Origin: Microcoleus sp. EPA2
Lineage (GTDB): Bacteria; Cyanobacteriota; Cyanobacteriia; Cyanobacteriales; Microcoleaceae
Length of the DNA: 64,000 nt
Direction of reading: 5' to 3'
Assembly (NCBI GenBank): GCA_020882975.1
Contig: JAHRFD010000027.1
Location: forward strand, 1-64,000
Position 1 is the stretch's first letter, and every line of letters begins with the position of its first letter. Below, in pieces: positions 8,104-17,442 of this stretch. The notes beneath the pieces were generated by a model that worked only from the letters and a program-made list of their open reading frames with translations, made no database searches and had not been told where the DNA came from. Made by a program: the position numbers and the translations under genes.

Positions 8104-9026
8104 GGTTTTTTAACTTCTCCTTTTTGTTCGCTTTTTGGTGTTTCTAGCACTCCTTTTTCTTGAAGTGTTTCTATCCGTATTGCCAGCCCATCTGCTTGTT
8201 GACTCCGCAGTTCGGGAAGCAACTCGGAGGCTACTGTCGGACTGAGGCTGGTTTCAATTTTATATTCCACCACCGGCCGCAGTTTGGGAATTTCTACCGC
8301 ACCTAGGGCGCTTTGGTTCCGTACTTGTACTTGTGCGGGGTTGTTTTTTAAGGTGGCTGCTAGCAGTCTGGTATCAGTATTGAGGAAAAAGGGAGAGCGT
8401 TGAACTAGCAGCATGAAGTCGTTAACTTGAGCAAAGGTACTGGCGACTCCTGAAATTACTACCTTGGATGGCTGAACCGGGGCCACGGGGGTGGCCACTG
8501 CCACGGGAGTAGCGGTGGCTGCTGGGGAAGGACTCCCTCCGGCTGGGGACGGGCTGGCTGCTGGGGTGGCTGCGGGTGGAGGGGGAGCTGCTGCTACTGG
8601 GGACGGACTGGGGTCTATTTGCTCGATTTTGGCAATTTTCACTCCGGCGGGAGTGCGGTTACTTAGGTCTTGCAGCATTGCCGACCAAGGTTTAATTTGG
8701 TCGAAGACTCCTGCTAATGCTTTGTATTCTGCGGTAACTTTATCGGTTTCGCTGTTGATGGCTTTGATGGCACTGGCTTGAGTGTTTAATTTTGCCACTT
8801 CTTGGTCGAGGGCTGTTTGTACTGCACTCAAGCCATTATTTTCGTTAGTGGCCCACCACCAGACACCCATGACGGCGACGTTGATGCCCATGGCGAAGAG
8901 CATGGCACCAATTAACGGAAGTTGGTCTTTTGCCGAACCCGAACCTTTTTTGGTTGGAGCTTGGCTTGGTTCGTCCTGTTTGTATTCGGGACGGTCTCTG
9001 AGAAAGTTAATATCTAGGCTGTACAT
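8100..9026 (-). CDS. pilN: Type IV pilus inner-membrane assembly protein PilN
   Basis: This 308-residue protein begins MYSLDINFLRDRPEYKQ; the short cytoplasmic motif is the part of PilN that docks onto PilM. A membrane segment (about 37-60, LPLIGAMLFAMGINVAVMG) and a periplasmic domain follow, with the Fimbrial_PilN pattern WSAMLQDLSNRTPAGVKIAK. A low-complexity Pro/Ala/Ser insert (PSPSPVAAAPPPPAATPAA, about 148-188) interrupts the periplasmic domain. It overlaps pilO by four bases and lies 47 bases after pilM. The length exceeds the roughly 200 residues of proteobacterial PilN, as is common in cyanobacteria. Confidence 0.9.
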   Translation of the reverse strand: MYSLDINFLRDRPEYKQDEPSQAPTKKGSGSAKDQLPLIGAMLFAMGINVAVMGVWWWATNENNGLSAVQTALDQEVAKLNTQASAIKAINSETDKVTAEYKALAGVFDQIKPWSAMLQDLSNRTPAGVKIAKIEQIDPSPSPVAAAPPPPAATPAASPSPAGGSPSPAATATPVAVATPVAPVQPSKVVISGVASTFAQVNDFMLLVQRSPFFLNTDTRLLAATLKNNPAQVQVRNQSALGAVEIPKLRPVVEYKIETSLSPTVASELLPELRSQQADGLAIRIETLQEKGVLETPKSEQKGEVKKP

Positions 9027-9073
9027 GGCTTTACTCGATTTGAGATTTTAAATTTGAGATTTTAATTGTCTGT

Positions 9074-10168
9074 TCACAAAACCTCCCTTAGTCCTAAACC
9101 TAAAGCTACTCCTAAACCTGCTCGCTGTTCTGGGCTAATTTCTTCGCTGACTTCGAGTCGTAGGGTGTCGATGGGATCTACTTGAGAAGCCGGCAAGCTT
9201 AATCTTTGCATGAAAAATTCATCTAGTTTGCCGATCGCAGCTCCTGGCCCTGCTAACAGGAGTTGTGCTACTTCTAGTTCTTCGCTCTGGTTGAGATAAA
9301 AGTCTACTGAACGACGCAGTTCGTCTGCGAGTTCTCCCAAGACTTTAATCATCGCATTTGTACCCGGATTTGCATCCCCTGATGTACCCATTGTATCTGT
9401 TACTGGTAAGGTCATGCCTTGTAGTTCGCTGGTGTCTCTGGTTGGTGGCAGATTCATGGCTTCGTTGAGGGCAGTCTGGATTTGGTAAGTGCCGATCGGG
9501 ATGGTACGGTTGAATTGTGGTATGCCGTCCACTACTATAGCTAACTCGGTGCTGTCAAATTCTATATCTGTCAAGACTGCTGCCTCTTGGGAGGAAAATT
9601 GTTGCAGTTGATCTTTGAGGGTGCGGATCAGGGCAAAGCTGGTTACTTCTAGCACATCTATAATCAGTCCGGCTTCTTTGAAGGTTTCTAGATAGGTGTC
9701 TGTGACTTCTTTGCGGGTTGCTACGAGTACAACTTGCACTTTTTCTACGCCGTCGTCATCGACAAATAGGCCGATTTTTTGATAGTCTACGTCGGCATCT
9801 TCTCTGGGAAATGGCAAGTATAGCCCTGCTTCTGAATTCATGTATTCCCGCAGTTCTTCGTTGTTGAGTTCTGATGGGACTGGAATTAACCGAATGACGG
9901 CTTCCCGTCCGGGAATGGCTGTGGCTACGTGCTTGGCTTTGATTTTGTTTTCGGCGAGGACTGAACGTATCAGTTCTGCCATCCCTGGCGGGTCGGCTAT
10001 TTGTCCTTCTTGTACTATGTCTTCTGGTACTTCTATGGAGGCTAATGTGGCTATTTTTAATGCCTGAGCTTTCTTTTCCAGTTGAATGATGTTAATGCGG
10101 TCTGAGGCTAGTTCGATGCCGATTCCGGGCTGGCGTCTGGAAATTAGATTTTTGAAAAAGTTAACCAT
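9074..10168 (-). CDS. pilM: Type IV pilus actin-like ATPase PilM
   Basis: PilM is the cytoplasmic actin-like component of the pilus alignment complex. The 364-residue product starts MVNFFKNLISRRQPGIGIEL, with the first phosphate-binding strand at GIELASDRINIIQL. It continues with VLTDIEFDSTELAIVVDGIP and a third nucleotide-binding strand at LLLAGPGAAIGKLDEF. I chose the ATG at 10168 because family members begin just there; an in-frame ATG at 10276 would add 36 residues of low-complexity polar sequence with no counterpart. It heads the pilM-N-O-Q operon. Confidence 0.9.
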   Translation of the reverse strand: MVNFFKNLISRRQPGIGIELASDRINIIQLEKKAQALKIATLASIEVPEDIVQEGQIADPPGMAELIRSVLAENKIKAKHVATAIPGREAVIRLIPVPSELNNEELREYMNSEAGLYLPFPREDADVDYQKIGLFVDDDGVEKVQVVLVATRKEVTDTYLETFKEAGLIIDVLEVTSFALIRTLKDQLQQFSSQEAAVLTDIEFDSTELAIVVDGIPQFNRTIPIGTYQIQTALNEAMNLPPTRDTSELQGMTLPVTDTMGTSGDANPGTNAMIKVLGELADELRRSVDFYLNQSEELEVAQLLLAGPGAAIGKLDEFFMQRLSLPASQVDPIDTLRLEVSEEISPEQRAGLGVALGLGLREVL

Positions 10169-10486
10169 GTGATTGGGTCGCTGGTAATTGCTATTTTCTT
10201 TAACTTGTGCTTGGCCAGCCTGAGTCAGCAGTTGGCTGTGGGAAACTTTGTTTCCACGCGGCGAGGGTGCTGACATCTTGCTATTGGGCAGTACCTAAAC
10301 GGTGGCCACTGTGTGTGTTGCGCGATTGTCCGATTTTATCCTATCCAATCTACTTGAGATTGAGCATTCTGGTGTGAATGTCAACAAATTTCAACTTGGG
10401 TCGATCGACCCCCTGGCCAATTCTGGAAACAACCCACAGGAATTACCTAATAAATTACCTAACAGTTAAAACAAGGAGGCAGAAAG

Positions 10487-11770
10487 ATGAAACGTAAATC
10501 TTGGCAATTATTTACTATTTTTGGGCTAGTGGGGCTACTGTTGTCTGCATTGGTCAGTTGTGGCAAGCCTGCTGTTAATTCCCCAACCCAAAATTCGATG
10601 GCTCTTGAGTTCTGGACTATGCAACTGCAACCTCAGTTTACGGAATATTTCAATCAGACGATCGCCAATTTTGAAAAGGAAAATCCGACCGTGAAGGTGC
10701 GTTGGGTCGATGTCCCTTGGTCGGCGATGGAAAGTAAGATTTTGGGCGCTGTGTCGGCGAAAACTGCCCCGGATGTGGTTAACCTCAATCCTGATTTTGC
10801 GTCGCTGTTGGCGGGGCGCAATGCTTGGTTGGATTTGGATGCTAGGATACCGGAGCAAGTGCGATCGACCTATCTCCCAAATATCTGGAAATCTGGCGTT
10901 CTCGATGGCAAGAGTTTTGGTATTCCTTGGTATCTCACAACTGGGGTAACAATTTATAATACGGACTTGTTGAAAAAAGCGGGAATTGCTAAGCCTCCTA
11001 CTACTTATACTGAGTTGGCTCAAGTAGCAAAACAGGTGAAGCAGAAGACTGGTAAGTTTGCTTTTTTCGTGACTTTTGTACCGGAGGATTCGGCGGAGGT
11101 TTTGCAATCTTTGGTGCAGATGGGTGTTACTTTGGTTGATGCTCAAGGTAAGGCTGCTTTTAATAACGATAAAGGTAAGGCTGCTTTTGAGTATTGGGTT
11201 GATTTGTACAAGGGTGGATTTTTGCCCCAGGATGTTTTGGTGCAGGGCCATCGTCGGGCGATCGAGCTTTATCAATCTGGGGATACTGCTTTGTTAGCTT
11301 CTGGACCTCAATTTTTGAAGGCGATCGCCGAGAATGCTCCTAGTATAGGTGCTGTTTCGGCTGTGGCTCCTCAAATTACTGGTCCAAACGGCAAGAAGAC
11401 TGTGGCGGTGATGAATTTGGTGGTGCCTCGCGACAGCAAGCGCCCTGATGATGCTGTCAAGTTTGCTTTGTTTGTGACTAATTCTCAGAATCAGTTGGCT
11501 TTTGCTAAGGCTGCTAATGTTTTGCCTTCTAGTGTTGATGCTTTAAAGGACTCTTATTTTAAGAGTGTACCGGCGGATGCTCCTACTGCCGATCGAGCTC
11601 GGATTGTCAGTGCTTCTGGGTTGGAAAAAGCCGAGTTGTTGATTCCGCCTCTGAAGGATGTTAAGAAGTTGCAAAAGGCAATTTATGACAATTTGCAAGC
11701 GGCTATGTTGGGGGAGAAGTCGGTAGAGCAAGCTGTGGCTGATGCGGCAACTGCTTGGGATCAAAGGTAG
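10487..11770 (+). CDS. Sugar-type ABC transporter solute-binding lipoprotein (family 1)
   Basis: The 427-residue product has a lipoprotein signal ending LLLSALVSC, so Cys25 would be lipid-modified. The body matches extracellular solute-binding family 1 (MalE/UgpB type), with LEFWTMQLQPQF, the hinge region PDVVNLNPDFASLLA and GIPWYLTTGVTIYNTDLLKKAG. The start is clear: AAGGAGG lies eight bases before the ATG. No cognate permease or ATPase is adjacent, so it either works with transporter parts encoded elsewhere or is an orphan. The substrate, probably an oligosaccharide or glycerol-phosphate type compound, cannot be read from sequence. Transcription is away from pilM. Confidence 0.85.
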   Translation: MKRKSWQLFTIFGLVGLLLSALVSCGKPAVNSPTQNSMALEFWTMQLQPQFTEYFNQTIANFEKENPTVKVRWVDVPWSAMESKILGAVSAKTAPDVVNLNPDFASLLAGRNAWLDLDARIPEQVRSTYLPNIWKSGVLDGKSFGIPWYLTTGVTIYNTDLLKKAGIAKPPTTYTELAQVAKQVKQKTGKFAFFVTFVPEDSAEVLQSLVQMGVTLVDAQGKAAFNNDKGKAAFEYWVDLYKGGFLPQDVLVQGHRRAIELYQSGDTALLASGPQFLKAIAENAPSIGAVSAVAPQITGPNGKKTVAVMNLVVPRDSKRPDDAVKFALFVTNSQNQLAFAKAANVLPSSVDALKDSYFKSVPADAPTADRARIVSASGLEKAELLIPPLKDVKKLQKAIYDNLQAAMLGEKSVEQAVADAATAWDQR

Positions 11771-11781
11771 CAAATATATCC

Positions 11782-11856
11782 GTAGGGGCGAAGCATTCCG
11801 GCAGTCTGTCTCTGCTTCTGACTAATAAATTATCTGCCGGAATGATTCGCCCCTAC
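11782..11856. repeat. Near-perfect 23-bp inverted repeat after the solute-binding gene
   Basis: Two 23-base arms (11782-11804 and 11834-11856) pair with a single mismatch across a 29-base loop. The outer part of each arm is the GTAGGGGCG element found at other places in the window. It starts 11 bases after the stop codon, so its transcript could act as a terminator or mRNA 3' stabiliser, but no U-tract follows directly. It may also be a small mobile palindrome. Confidence 0.7.
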
Positions 11857-12335
11857 AAAATTGGGATGCACGCGGATTTTTTTTGGCGATCGCCCCTTGC
11901 TTTTTTTTGTAGCTTGACCTATTATTTAATAATCGAAACCTGTGCGCGCATATATACAGCCTAAAGTTATAATCATATACTTCAGTATAGGACAAAAAAT
12001 ATCAACTATCAAGAATTTGGAGAAAGATAGGGAAATTTAAGATTTTTTTACCGCAGAGGGCGCAGAGGACACAGAGGAGGAGAAGAGATATATTAATCTT
12101 TTTGTCCGCCACAGATGATGGTCAGCGAACACTAATGAATTCTGGATATTTTAGGCTGGGATGGATCGCCAATCGCCTAATTTATTTGGGTTTTTCCTAT
12201 TGCAATTTAGCGGGATTTGACATACTATATCATCATGGGAATCTGTACCTACATATAAGCTAGCTGTGCCTTAAGTTTGAAGATAATTTCCACCACAGAT
12301 GATGGCGGATGCAGGTAGATAAAAGAGAGATATTT
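11857..12335. other. Intergenic region with dispersed repeats, no gene seen
   Basis: About 480 bases hold a copy of the ACCGCAGAGGGCGCAGAGG element (about 12048-12083, with GAGGACACAGAGG variation) and two CCACAGATGATGG copies (about 12109 and 12293). No reading frame here has convincing coding character. Confidence 0.5.
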
Positions 12336-13598
12336 TTAGAGTTGGGTTGTTTGTAGTTGCAGAAAGTAACCGACTAGGTAAAGGGAACCGCAAAGGACTG
12401 TTAAGTTGTTGTCTGTTACAGCAGTGTCTAAGGCTGTGGTTAAGTCGGGGAAGGTTTGGCAGAGTGTTAATTCACGACAGATGTTTTGGGCGAGGGCTGC
12501 TAATTCTGTGGGTGGTGTGGAATTTTGGTCGGGTACGGGTACTAGATAAAGTCGATCGCCCTTTTTGAGTAATGCTTTGAATATATCATCGCTGTCTTTA
12601 GTAGCCAGAATGCCGATTACCCAGTTAATTGGTTGCTGATGATTAAATTTATCGACATATTCGCGCAAAGCAATCGCCGCGGCTGGGTTGTGGGCTCCGT
12701 CGATTAATATTTTCTGGTTTTTCCAAGTTGTTTGTTGGAGTCTTCCTCGCCATTGGGTTTTGGCGATACCGTTTTCAATCGCAGTTTGGGATATTTGCCA
12801 TCCTCTGTGTTGCAGAGTTTGGATAGTTGCGATCGCCATTGCTGAATTCATCAGTTGAATGTTTCCCAGCAATGGCAATTGATATCTTATTTTAACCCCA
12901 TTTTGAGGTGACTGATACTCCGCTAATCCTTGTCCGAAATCTAGGGCTGGTTTTACCCAAGTTGGGGGACAGTCTAATTGTTGAATGCGTTTTTCTATGA
13001 CTATTCTCGCCTCTGGTGGCAATTCTCCGATAATAGCCGGACAATTTGCTTTGAGAATTCCGGCTTTTTCCCCAGCAATGTCGGCGATGGTTGGGCCAAG
13101 TATTTGCCAATGTTCTAGGCTAATGGATGTGATGACGCAGGCGAGGGGTGTTTGGCAAACATTAGTCGCGTCTAGTCTTCCTCCCAATCCAGTTTCGATG
13201 ATGGCGATGTCTGTTTTTTGTTCGGCGAAGTACAGCCAAGCTGCGGCGGTGATGATTTCAAATTGGGTGGGGGTTTCGGTGTTGTTTTGGGTGGTGGCGA
13301 TTACTCGTTTGAGGTATGCTTGTAGTTCTGTTTGGGAAATTGGTTTTTGGTTGATGCAAATTCTTTCTGTCCAATCAATTAAGTGCGGGGATGTATACCG
13401 CCCGACTCGATATCCTGCTTCTGTGAGTATGGATGATAAATAAGCGCAAACTGAACCTTTGCCGTTTGTGCCGGCGATGTGGATGATGGGGATTTTTTGG
13501 TGGGGGTTTTCTAGTTTTTCTAGAAGTTGTTTGATTCTTTCGAGGCCGAGGTGGATGCCGAAGTGTTGGTATGATTTGAGGATGGATTCTGCATTCAT
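12336..13598 (-). CDS. folC: Dihydrofolate synthase / folylpolyglutamate synthase
   Basis: The 420-residue Mur-ligase family enzyme adds glutamate to dihydropteroate and then to folates. The ATP P-loop is HIAGTNGKGSVCAYLSSIL (about 40-58). The folate-binding region TSPHLIDWTERICIN, the metal and ligase motif IIETGLGGRLDATNV and the C-terminal domain GAHNPAAAIALREYV are all present. The ATG at 13598 has no strong ribosome binding site. The gene faces away from the cytosine methyltransferase, with an 80-base shared promoter region that contains a dispersed GCGAAGGCGCGAAGG repeat. Confidence 0.95.
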   Translation of the reverse strand: MNAESILKSYQHFGIHLGLERIKQLLEKLENPHQKIPIIHIAGTNGKGSVCAYLSSILTEAGYRVGRYTSPHLIDWTERICINQKPISQTELQAYLKRVIATTQNNTETPTQFEIITAAAWLYFAEQKTDIAIIETGLGGRLDATNVCQTPLACVITSISLEHWQILGPTIADIAGEKAGILKANCPAIIGELPPEARIVIEKRIQQLDCPPTWVKPALDFGQGLAEYQSPQNGVKIRYQLPLLGNIQLMNSAMAIATIQTLQHRGWQISQTAIENGIAKTQWRGRLQQTTWKNQKILIDGAHNPAAAIALREYVDKFNHQQPINWVIGILATKDSDDIFKALLKKGDRLYLVPVPDQNSTPPTELAALAQNICRELTLCQTFPDLTTALDTAVTDNNLTVLCGSLYLVGYFLQLQTTQL

Positions 13599-13678
13599 TG
13601 AGGTGGGAGTTTTTTACGAACCGCGAAGGCGCGAAGGGCGCGAAGGAAGAAAGAAGAAAGAAGATAGATGTTAATTAT

Positions 13679-14716
13679 ATGAATATTATTTCTCTGTTTG
13701 CGGGTTGTGGTGGGTTGGATTTGGGTTTTCGTTTGGCTGGGTTTAATCCGGTTTGGGCTAATGAATATGATAAGTCTATTTGGGATACCTACGAGTTTAA
13801 CCATCCTGACACTATTTTAGATCGCAGAGATATCCGAAAAATCAATTCGGAGGAAGTTCCTGATTGTGTCGGGATAATCGGTGGGCCTCCTTGTCAAAGT
13901 TGGAGTGCTGCTGGTGCTAAACGCGGTATTGATGACTGTCGCGGTCAGCTTTTTTGGGATTATATCAGAATTGTGCGCGACAAGCAGCCTTTGTTTTTCT
14001 TGGCTGAGAATGTCAGTGGGATTTTGGCTGCTAGAAACCGGGATGCTTTTACTTATATATTATCGCAGTTTGAGGAAATTGGCTATCGGGTTTCGTTCAA
14101 GTTATTAAATGCTAAAAATTTTGGTGTACCGCAGGACAGGCAAAGGGTGATTGTGGTTGGTTATCGGGAAAGTCTGGGTTTTGGTTTTGAGTTTCCCGCA
14201 CCGGGAAATAAGGTTTTGACTTTGCGAGATGCGATTGGTGATTTGGAGTCGATCGCACCTCTGGCTGTTTCAGGTAAGTTAGATAAGTATCACTCGTTAA
14301 TTGCCAATCATGAATGTGCTGATTTGGGATTTTCGAGTATTTATATGTCGCGAAATCGAGTTAGAGGTTGGTCGGAACCTTCTTTTACAATTCAGGCTAG
14401 TGGCCGACACGCGCCTATCCATCCTCAAGCTAATAAAATGATTTTGATTGCGAAGGACAAACGCATTTTTGACCCAAATTCGCCTCGGCCTTACCGCCGA
14501 CTTTCGGTGAGGGAATGTGCGAGAGTTCAGACTTTTCCCGATGATTTTATTTTTAAGTATAAGCAGATTGCTGATGGATACAAAATGGTAGGTAATGCTG
14601 TTCCTGTAAAATTGGCTAGAGTTTTGGCTAGTAAGATTTTTGAGGATATTGTCTTCGGGCATAAGGCATTATCGGTATTATCTGTCATTTCTAAATTTGC
14701 GATCGATCTGACTTAA
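13679..14716 (+). CDS. C5-cytosine DNA methyltransferase (orphan)
   Basis: The 345-residue protein has all main motifs of m5C methyltransferases in order: motif I SLFAGCGGLDLGF, motif IV GGPPCQSWSAAG with the catalytic PCQ cysteine (about residue 82), motif VI LAENVSGI, motif VIII QDRQRVIVVGY, the target-recognition region around YMSRNRVRGWSEPSFTIQAS, and motif X GNAVPVKLARVL. I chose the ATG at 13679 because motif I directly follows; an in-frame upstream ATG would translate a dispersed intergenic repeat. No restriction endonuclease is adjacent, so it looks solitary. Cyanobacteria often carry solitary methylases, some acting within HIP1-like palindromes, but the target site here cannot be read from sequence. 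Confidence 0.9.
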   Translation: MNIISLFAGCGGLDLGFRLAGFNPVWANEYDKSIWDTYEFNHPDTILDRRDIRKINSEEVPDCVGIIGGPPCQSWSAAGAKRGIDDCRGQLFWDYIRIVRDKQPLFFLAENVSGILAARNRDAFTYILSQFEEIGYRVSFKLLNAKNFGVPQDRQRVIVVGYRESLGFGFEFPAPGNKVLTLRDAIGDLESIAPLAVSGKLDKYHSLIANHECADLGFSSIYMSRNRVRGWSEPSFTIQASGRHAPIHPQANKMILIAKDKRIFDPNSPRPYRRLSVRECARVQTFPDDFIFKYKQIADGYKMVGNAVPVKLARVLASKIFEDIVFGHKALSVLSVISKFAIDLT

Positions 14717-14766
14717 AAGAAATGGCCGCTAATTTTATCTTGGGCTGTTAGATTGCTGGTATGTCT

Positions 14767-16590
14767 TTACTTTTGCCCTAGGAGGGCGCAAATAGTTGTT
14801 TCTTGTTTTCTGCCTCTTAATTGAATACTTTTCACTGGTTTTGCTTTGTAGGTATCGCTCACCAATTCCCATGTTTCTCCAGTAATCAATACCCGATAAG
14901 GATTGCCTTCTTTAAGATCTTTATTCATGGCTTCCAATCGGGCGGCAACATTCACAGTATCTCCTAAAACCGAAAAATTCAATCGCGCCCCGCCGCCGAC
15001 AGTTCCAGCAATAATCGACCCTGTATGAATTCCAACTCCGAATTCAATTTTTGGCTTTCCTTCTCTTTGAAATTGTTGATTTAATTGTTTCAATCGTTCT
15101 GACATATCCAAGCAAGCGGCCATACAATTTTGAGCGTCTTGTTTAATCTCTTCTGGTTTAGTATGAGGAAAGGGAATGCCAAATATTGCCATAATTGCAT
15201 CGCCAATATATTTATCGATAACGCCACCGCGATCCATAATACACTCGCTCATGGCATTTAAATATTGATTTAGCCAAGACATCAATTCACTCGGAGATAG
15301 TTGTTCGGAAATGCTAGTAAACCCTCGAATATCCATAAATAAAACGGTAGCGACCATTTCTTGCGGTTGCATTTCGCCATTTTTAAATATTTCGTCTTTG
15401 CGCTGCCAAATTAATTCAGCAGTTTCTTTTGCCATGTATTTTTCAAACAGACTCATTAATTGTTGTTTTTCTTGTTGTTCTCGCAGTTGCAGTCCAACTC
15501 CAGCTAAGACAATCGTACCAATCGGTGCAGCGATGGGCATTAGTAGAGAATTAAATGTAAATAATGAGAAAGAAATTGCATACCAAGTTAGGGGGAGAAG
15601 GATAACCATCGTAATTCGTCCCCAGGGTCCAAGTTTCGATAATATCCCGCTAGTAATTGGTCCAATTAAAAGTAATATTAGCCCAATTTTCCAGTCAGGC
15701 AAAGGTTGCAGCAGTCGGTTATTGAGCAAGTTATCAATAACTGCGGCATGAAGGTAAATCCCGCTGGTTGGTGGAATTCGATCGAGAGGAGTCCGGAAGG
15801 GATCTAAACCTGTTGCCGTCGTACCTACTAATATCAATTTGTCTTTAAAAGCATTTTTAGGATTTTTACCTTCCAGAACGTCAGCAAACGAATAAGTCGG
15901 TAAATATTGCACTTTTCCCGGCCAATTTATCCAAGCCTGCTGAAATTCTAGACTGCCGTTATTAGGCGGTGATAAAAACTTTTCTAGCCCTACAGATTGC
16001 GGTTGCTTGTCGGCGTTGTAAACGTGCAGCATGGCAATTCCCAATGAGGGAATATCTCGCAGCCACAGCGTGGCTTGACGACCGATTCCATCTGTGTCTG
16101 ACTTATGTAAAATATGACCTCTATCGGCGGCTGCGGATTCTAAAGTTGATACAATTGGTAGCTGTTTTCCTTGGTCATCCCAAGCCTTGGCTAAGACTAC
16201 ATTGCCTTTTGCACTCATAGCGTCTGCAAGTTGGTTATCTTGGGGACTGGGTTCGGCAAAAATAATGTCGAAACCAATAACTGCGGGTTGATCGGGGGAA
16301 AGGGCTTGTAATAATTGAGTGTAGCGATCGCGCGAAAATGGAAATCTACCCAATTTGCTTAAAGTTGCTTCGTCTATTGCAATTACCACCACTCGTTTAT
16401 CCCAAATAGGTTTGGGTAAAATTCCACTTTCGCGAAGTTGAAACAGGCTGTTATAGCTCAGTTGTTCCAGCGGTTTCCAGCCATCCAAATGCAACGCGCC
16501 CAAGGAAATAATAGCGGCAGCAATTCCCGGCAGCAAGGACTGGCTGCGGGCAAAAACACGTCGGAAACTAGGTATTATTAATTTAGTCAT
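14767..16590 (-). CDS. CHASE2-domain adenylate cyclase
   Basis: The 607-residue membrane protein combines an N-terminal extracytoplasmic CHASE2 sensor (about 35-290; VVVIAIDEATLSKLGRFPFS, VIGFDIIFAEPSPQDNQLAD), three membrane helices (about 300-370) and a C-terminal class III nucleotide cyclase domain. Both metal-binding aspartates are visible in VLFMDIRGFTSISEQLSP and DKYIGDAIMAIFG. The latter segment's Lys and the Asp of VLGDTVNVAARLE fit adenine rather than guanine specificity. It is probably a transmembrane adenylate cyclase making cAMP. It starts seven bases after the FecR-domain gene and so is almost certainly co-transcribed with it. Confidence 0.9.
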   Translation of the reverse strand: MTKLIIPSFRRVFARSQSLLPGIAAAIISLGALHLDGWKPLEQLSYNSLFQLRESGILPKPIWDKRVVVIAIDEATLSKLGRFPFSRDRYTQLLQALSPDQPAVIGFDIIFAEPSPQDNQLADAMSAKGNVVLAKAWDDQGKQLPIVSTLESAAADRGHILHKSDTDGIGRQATLWLRDIPSLGIAMLHVYNADKQPQSVGLEKFLSPPNNGSLEFQQAWINWPGKVQYLPTYSFADVLEGKNPKNAFKDKLILVGTTATGLDPFRTPLDRIPPTSGIYLHAAVIDNLLNNRLLQPLPDWKIGLILLLIGPITSGILSKLGPWGRITMVILLPLTWYAISFSLFTFNSLLMPIAAPIGTIVLAGVGLQLREQQEKQQLMSLFEKYMAKETAELIWQRKDEIFKNGEMQPQEMVATVLFMDIRGFTSISEQLSPSELMSWLNQYLNAMSECIMDRGGVIDKYIGDAIMAIFGIPFPHTKPEEIKQDAQNCMAACLDMSERLKQLNQQFQREGKPKIEFGVGIHTGSIIAGTVGGGARLNFSVLGDTVNVAARLEAMNKDLKEGNPYRVLITGETWELVSDTYKAKPVKSIQLRGRKQETTICALLGQK

Positions 16591-16596
16591 TACCCA

Positions 16597-17442
16597 TTAC
16601 CTAACTAAACTTGCACCGAGTTCATAAGATACCTGATTTCCCAGTGGACTGCGAACAACTAGCCAGTAGTCAGAATTAGCTGGCCTCGGCACTACCTCGT
16701 CGATTTTACCTGTTCGATCCATCTTTAAGGGTTGATCGTTTAAATACACTAAATTCAGCGGATCGACAGTACAAATTAATCGAACTTTGCCTGGACTGAT
16801 GACTGATAAACTGATCAATTCATAGTTCATATTTTCTTTGAATGCCTTGGGTGGACTGGGAGGATTGCCGGGAAAAGTGACGGAAGCATAGCCCTTTTCT
16901 ATCTTCACAGTTTGCCCTTGAGTGCTAGTAGCGTCAACCTTCCCCTCAAATAAGGCAGTTGCGGCTTTTCCCTCTGGGCCAACACCCACGGCGAACTCAG
17001 TCCCCCTGACGCCCACAACTCCCCCTGGGCTGTTAATTTCTAGGCGGGAATTGGGGTTAGTCAAGCGTCGGGCTGAAACTCTTGCCAATCCTGTGGGGAC
17101 TGACAGCAAGGTAACTCTACCTCCATTGACTGCAACGGACAGACCTGTAACTCGGACGGTGGTTAATTCTGCTAGATTAATCGTAGCGATGCCAGTGTCT
17201 ACCGCTAAAACGGCGCTGGATTCTTTACCTGTGGAGATTTGCTGGCCGGCTGTTGTCAGGCGATCGCCCACTTTTGCTGGTCTTCCTTGATATGTTACGC
17301 TTCCCCTAACTTGCCGTACTTCTACCCAGCGACTCCCAGGCAGTTGAATCTCCCTCGCCAGCAAAGGCAAGGCTAAAGTGATTAAAATACTAGCCAATAG
17401 GATTGCCACCCATTTAGAAATACCAGAAAATTGTAATTTCAT
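16597..17442 (-). CDS. FecR-domain periplasmic protein
   Basis: The 281-residue product has an N-terminal membrane anchor or signal (WVAILLASILITLALPLLA, about 12-30) and a FecR domain. The FecR domain shows VRGSVTYQGRPAKVGDRLTT, then a strand series ending INSPGGVVGVRGTEFAVGVG. The C-terminal part (about 200-281) is an unrecognised beta-rich domain. FecR domains are usually extracytoplasmic sensing or scaffold modules. Since it directly precedes the CHASE2 cyclase with a six-base gap, I infer that it may feed a periplasmic signal to that CHASE2 domain. The ATG at 17442 is preferred over a TTG seven codons upstream. Confidence 0.8.
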   Translation of the reverse strand: MKLQFSGISKWVAILLASILITLALPLLAREIQLPGSRWVEVRQVRGSVTYQGRPAKVGDRLTTAGQQISTGKESSAVLAVDTGIATINLAELTTVRVTGLSVAVNGGRVTLLSVPTGLARVSARRLTNPNSRLEINSPGGVVGVRGTEFAVGVGPEGKAATALFEGKVDATSTQGQTVKIEKGYASVTFPGNPPSPPKAFKENMNYELISLSVISPGKVRLICTVDPLNLVYLNDQPLKMDRTGKIDEVVPRPANSDYWLVVRSPLGNQVSYELGASLVR

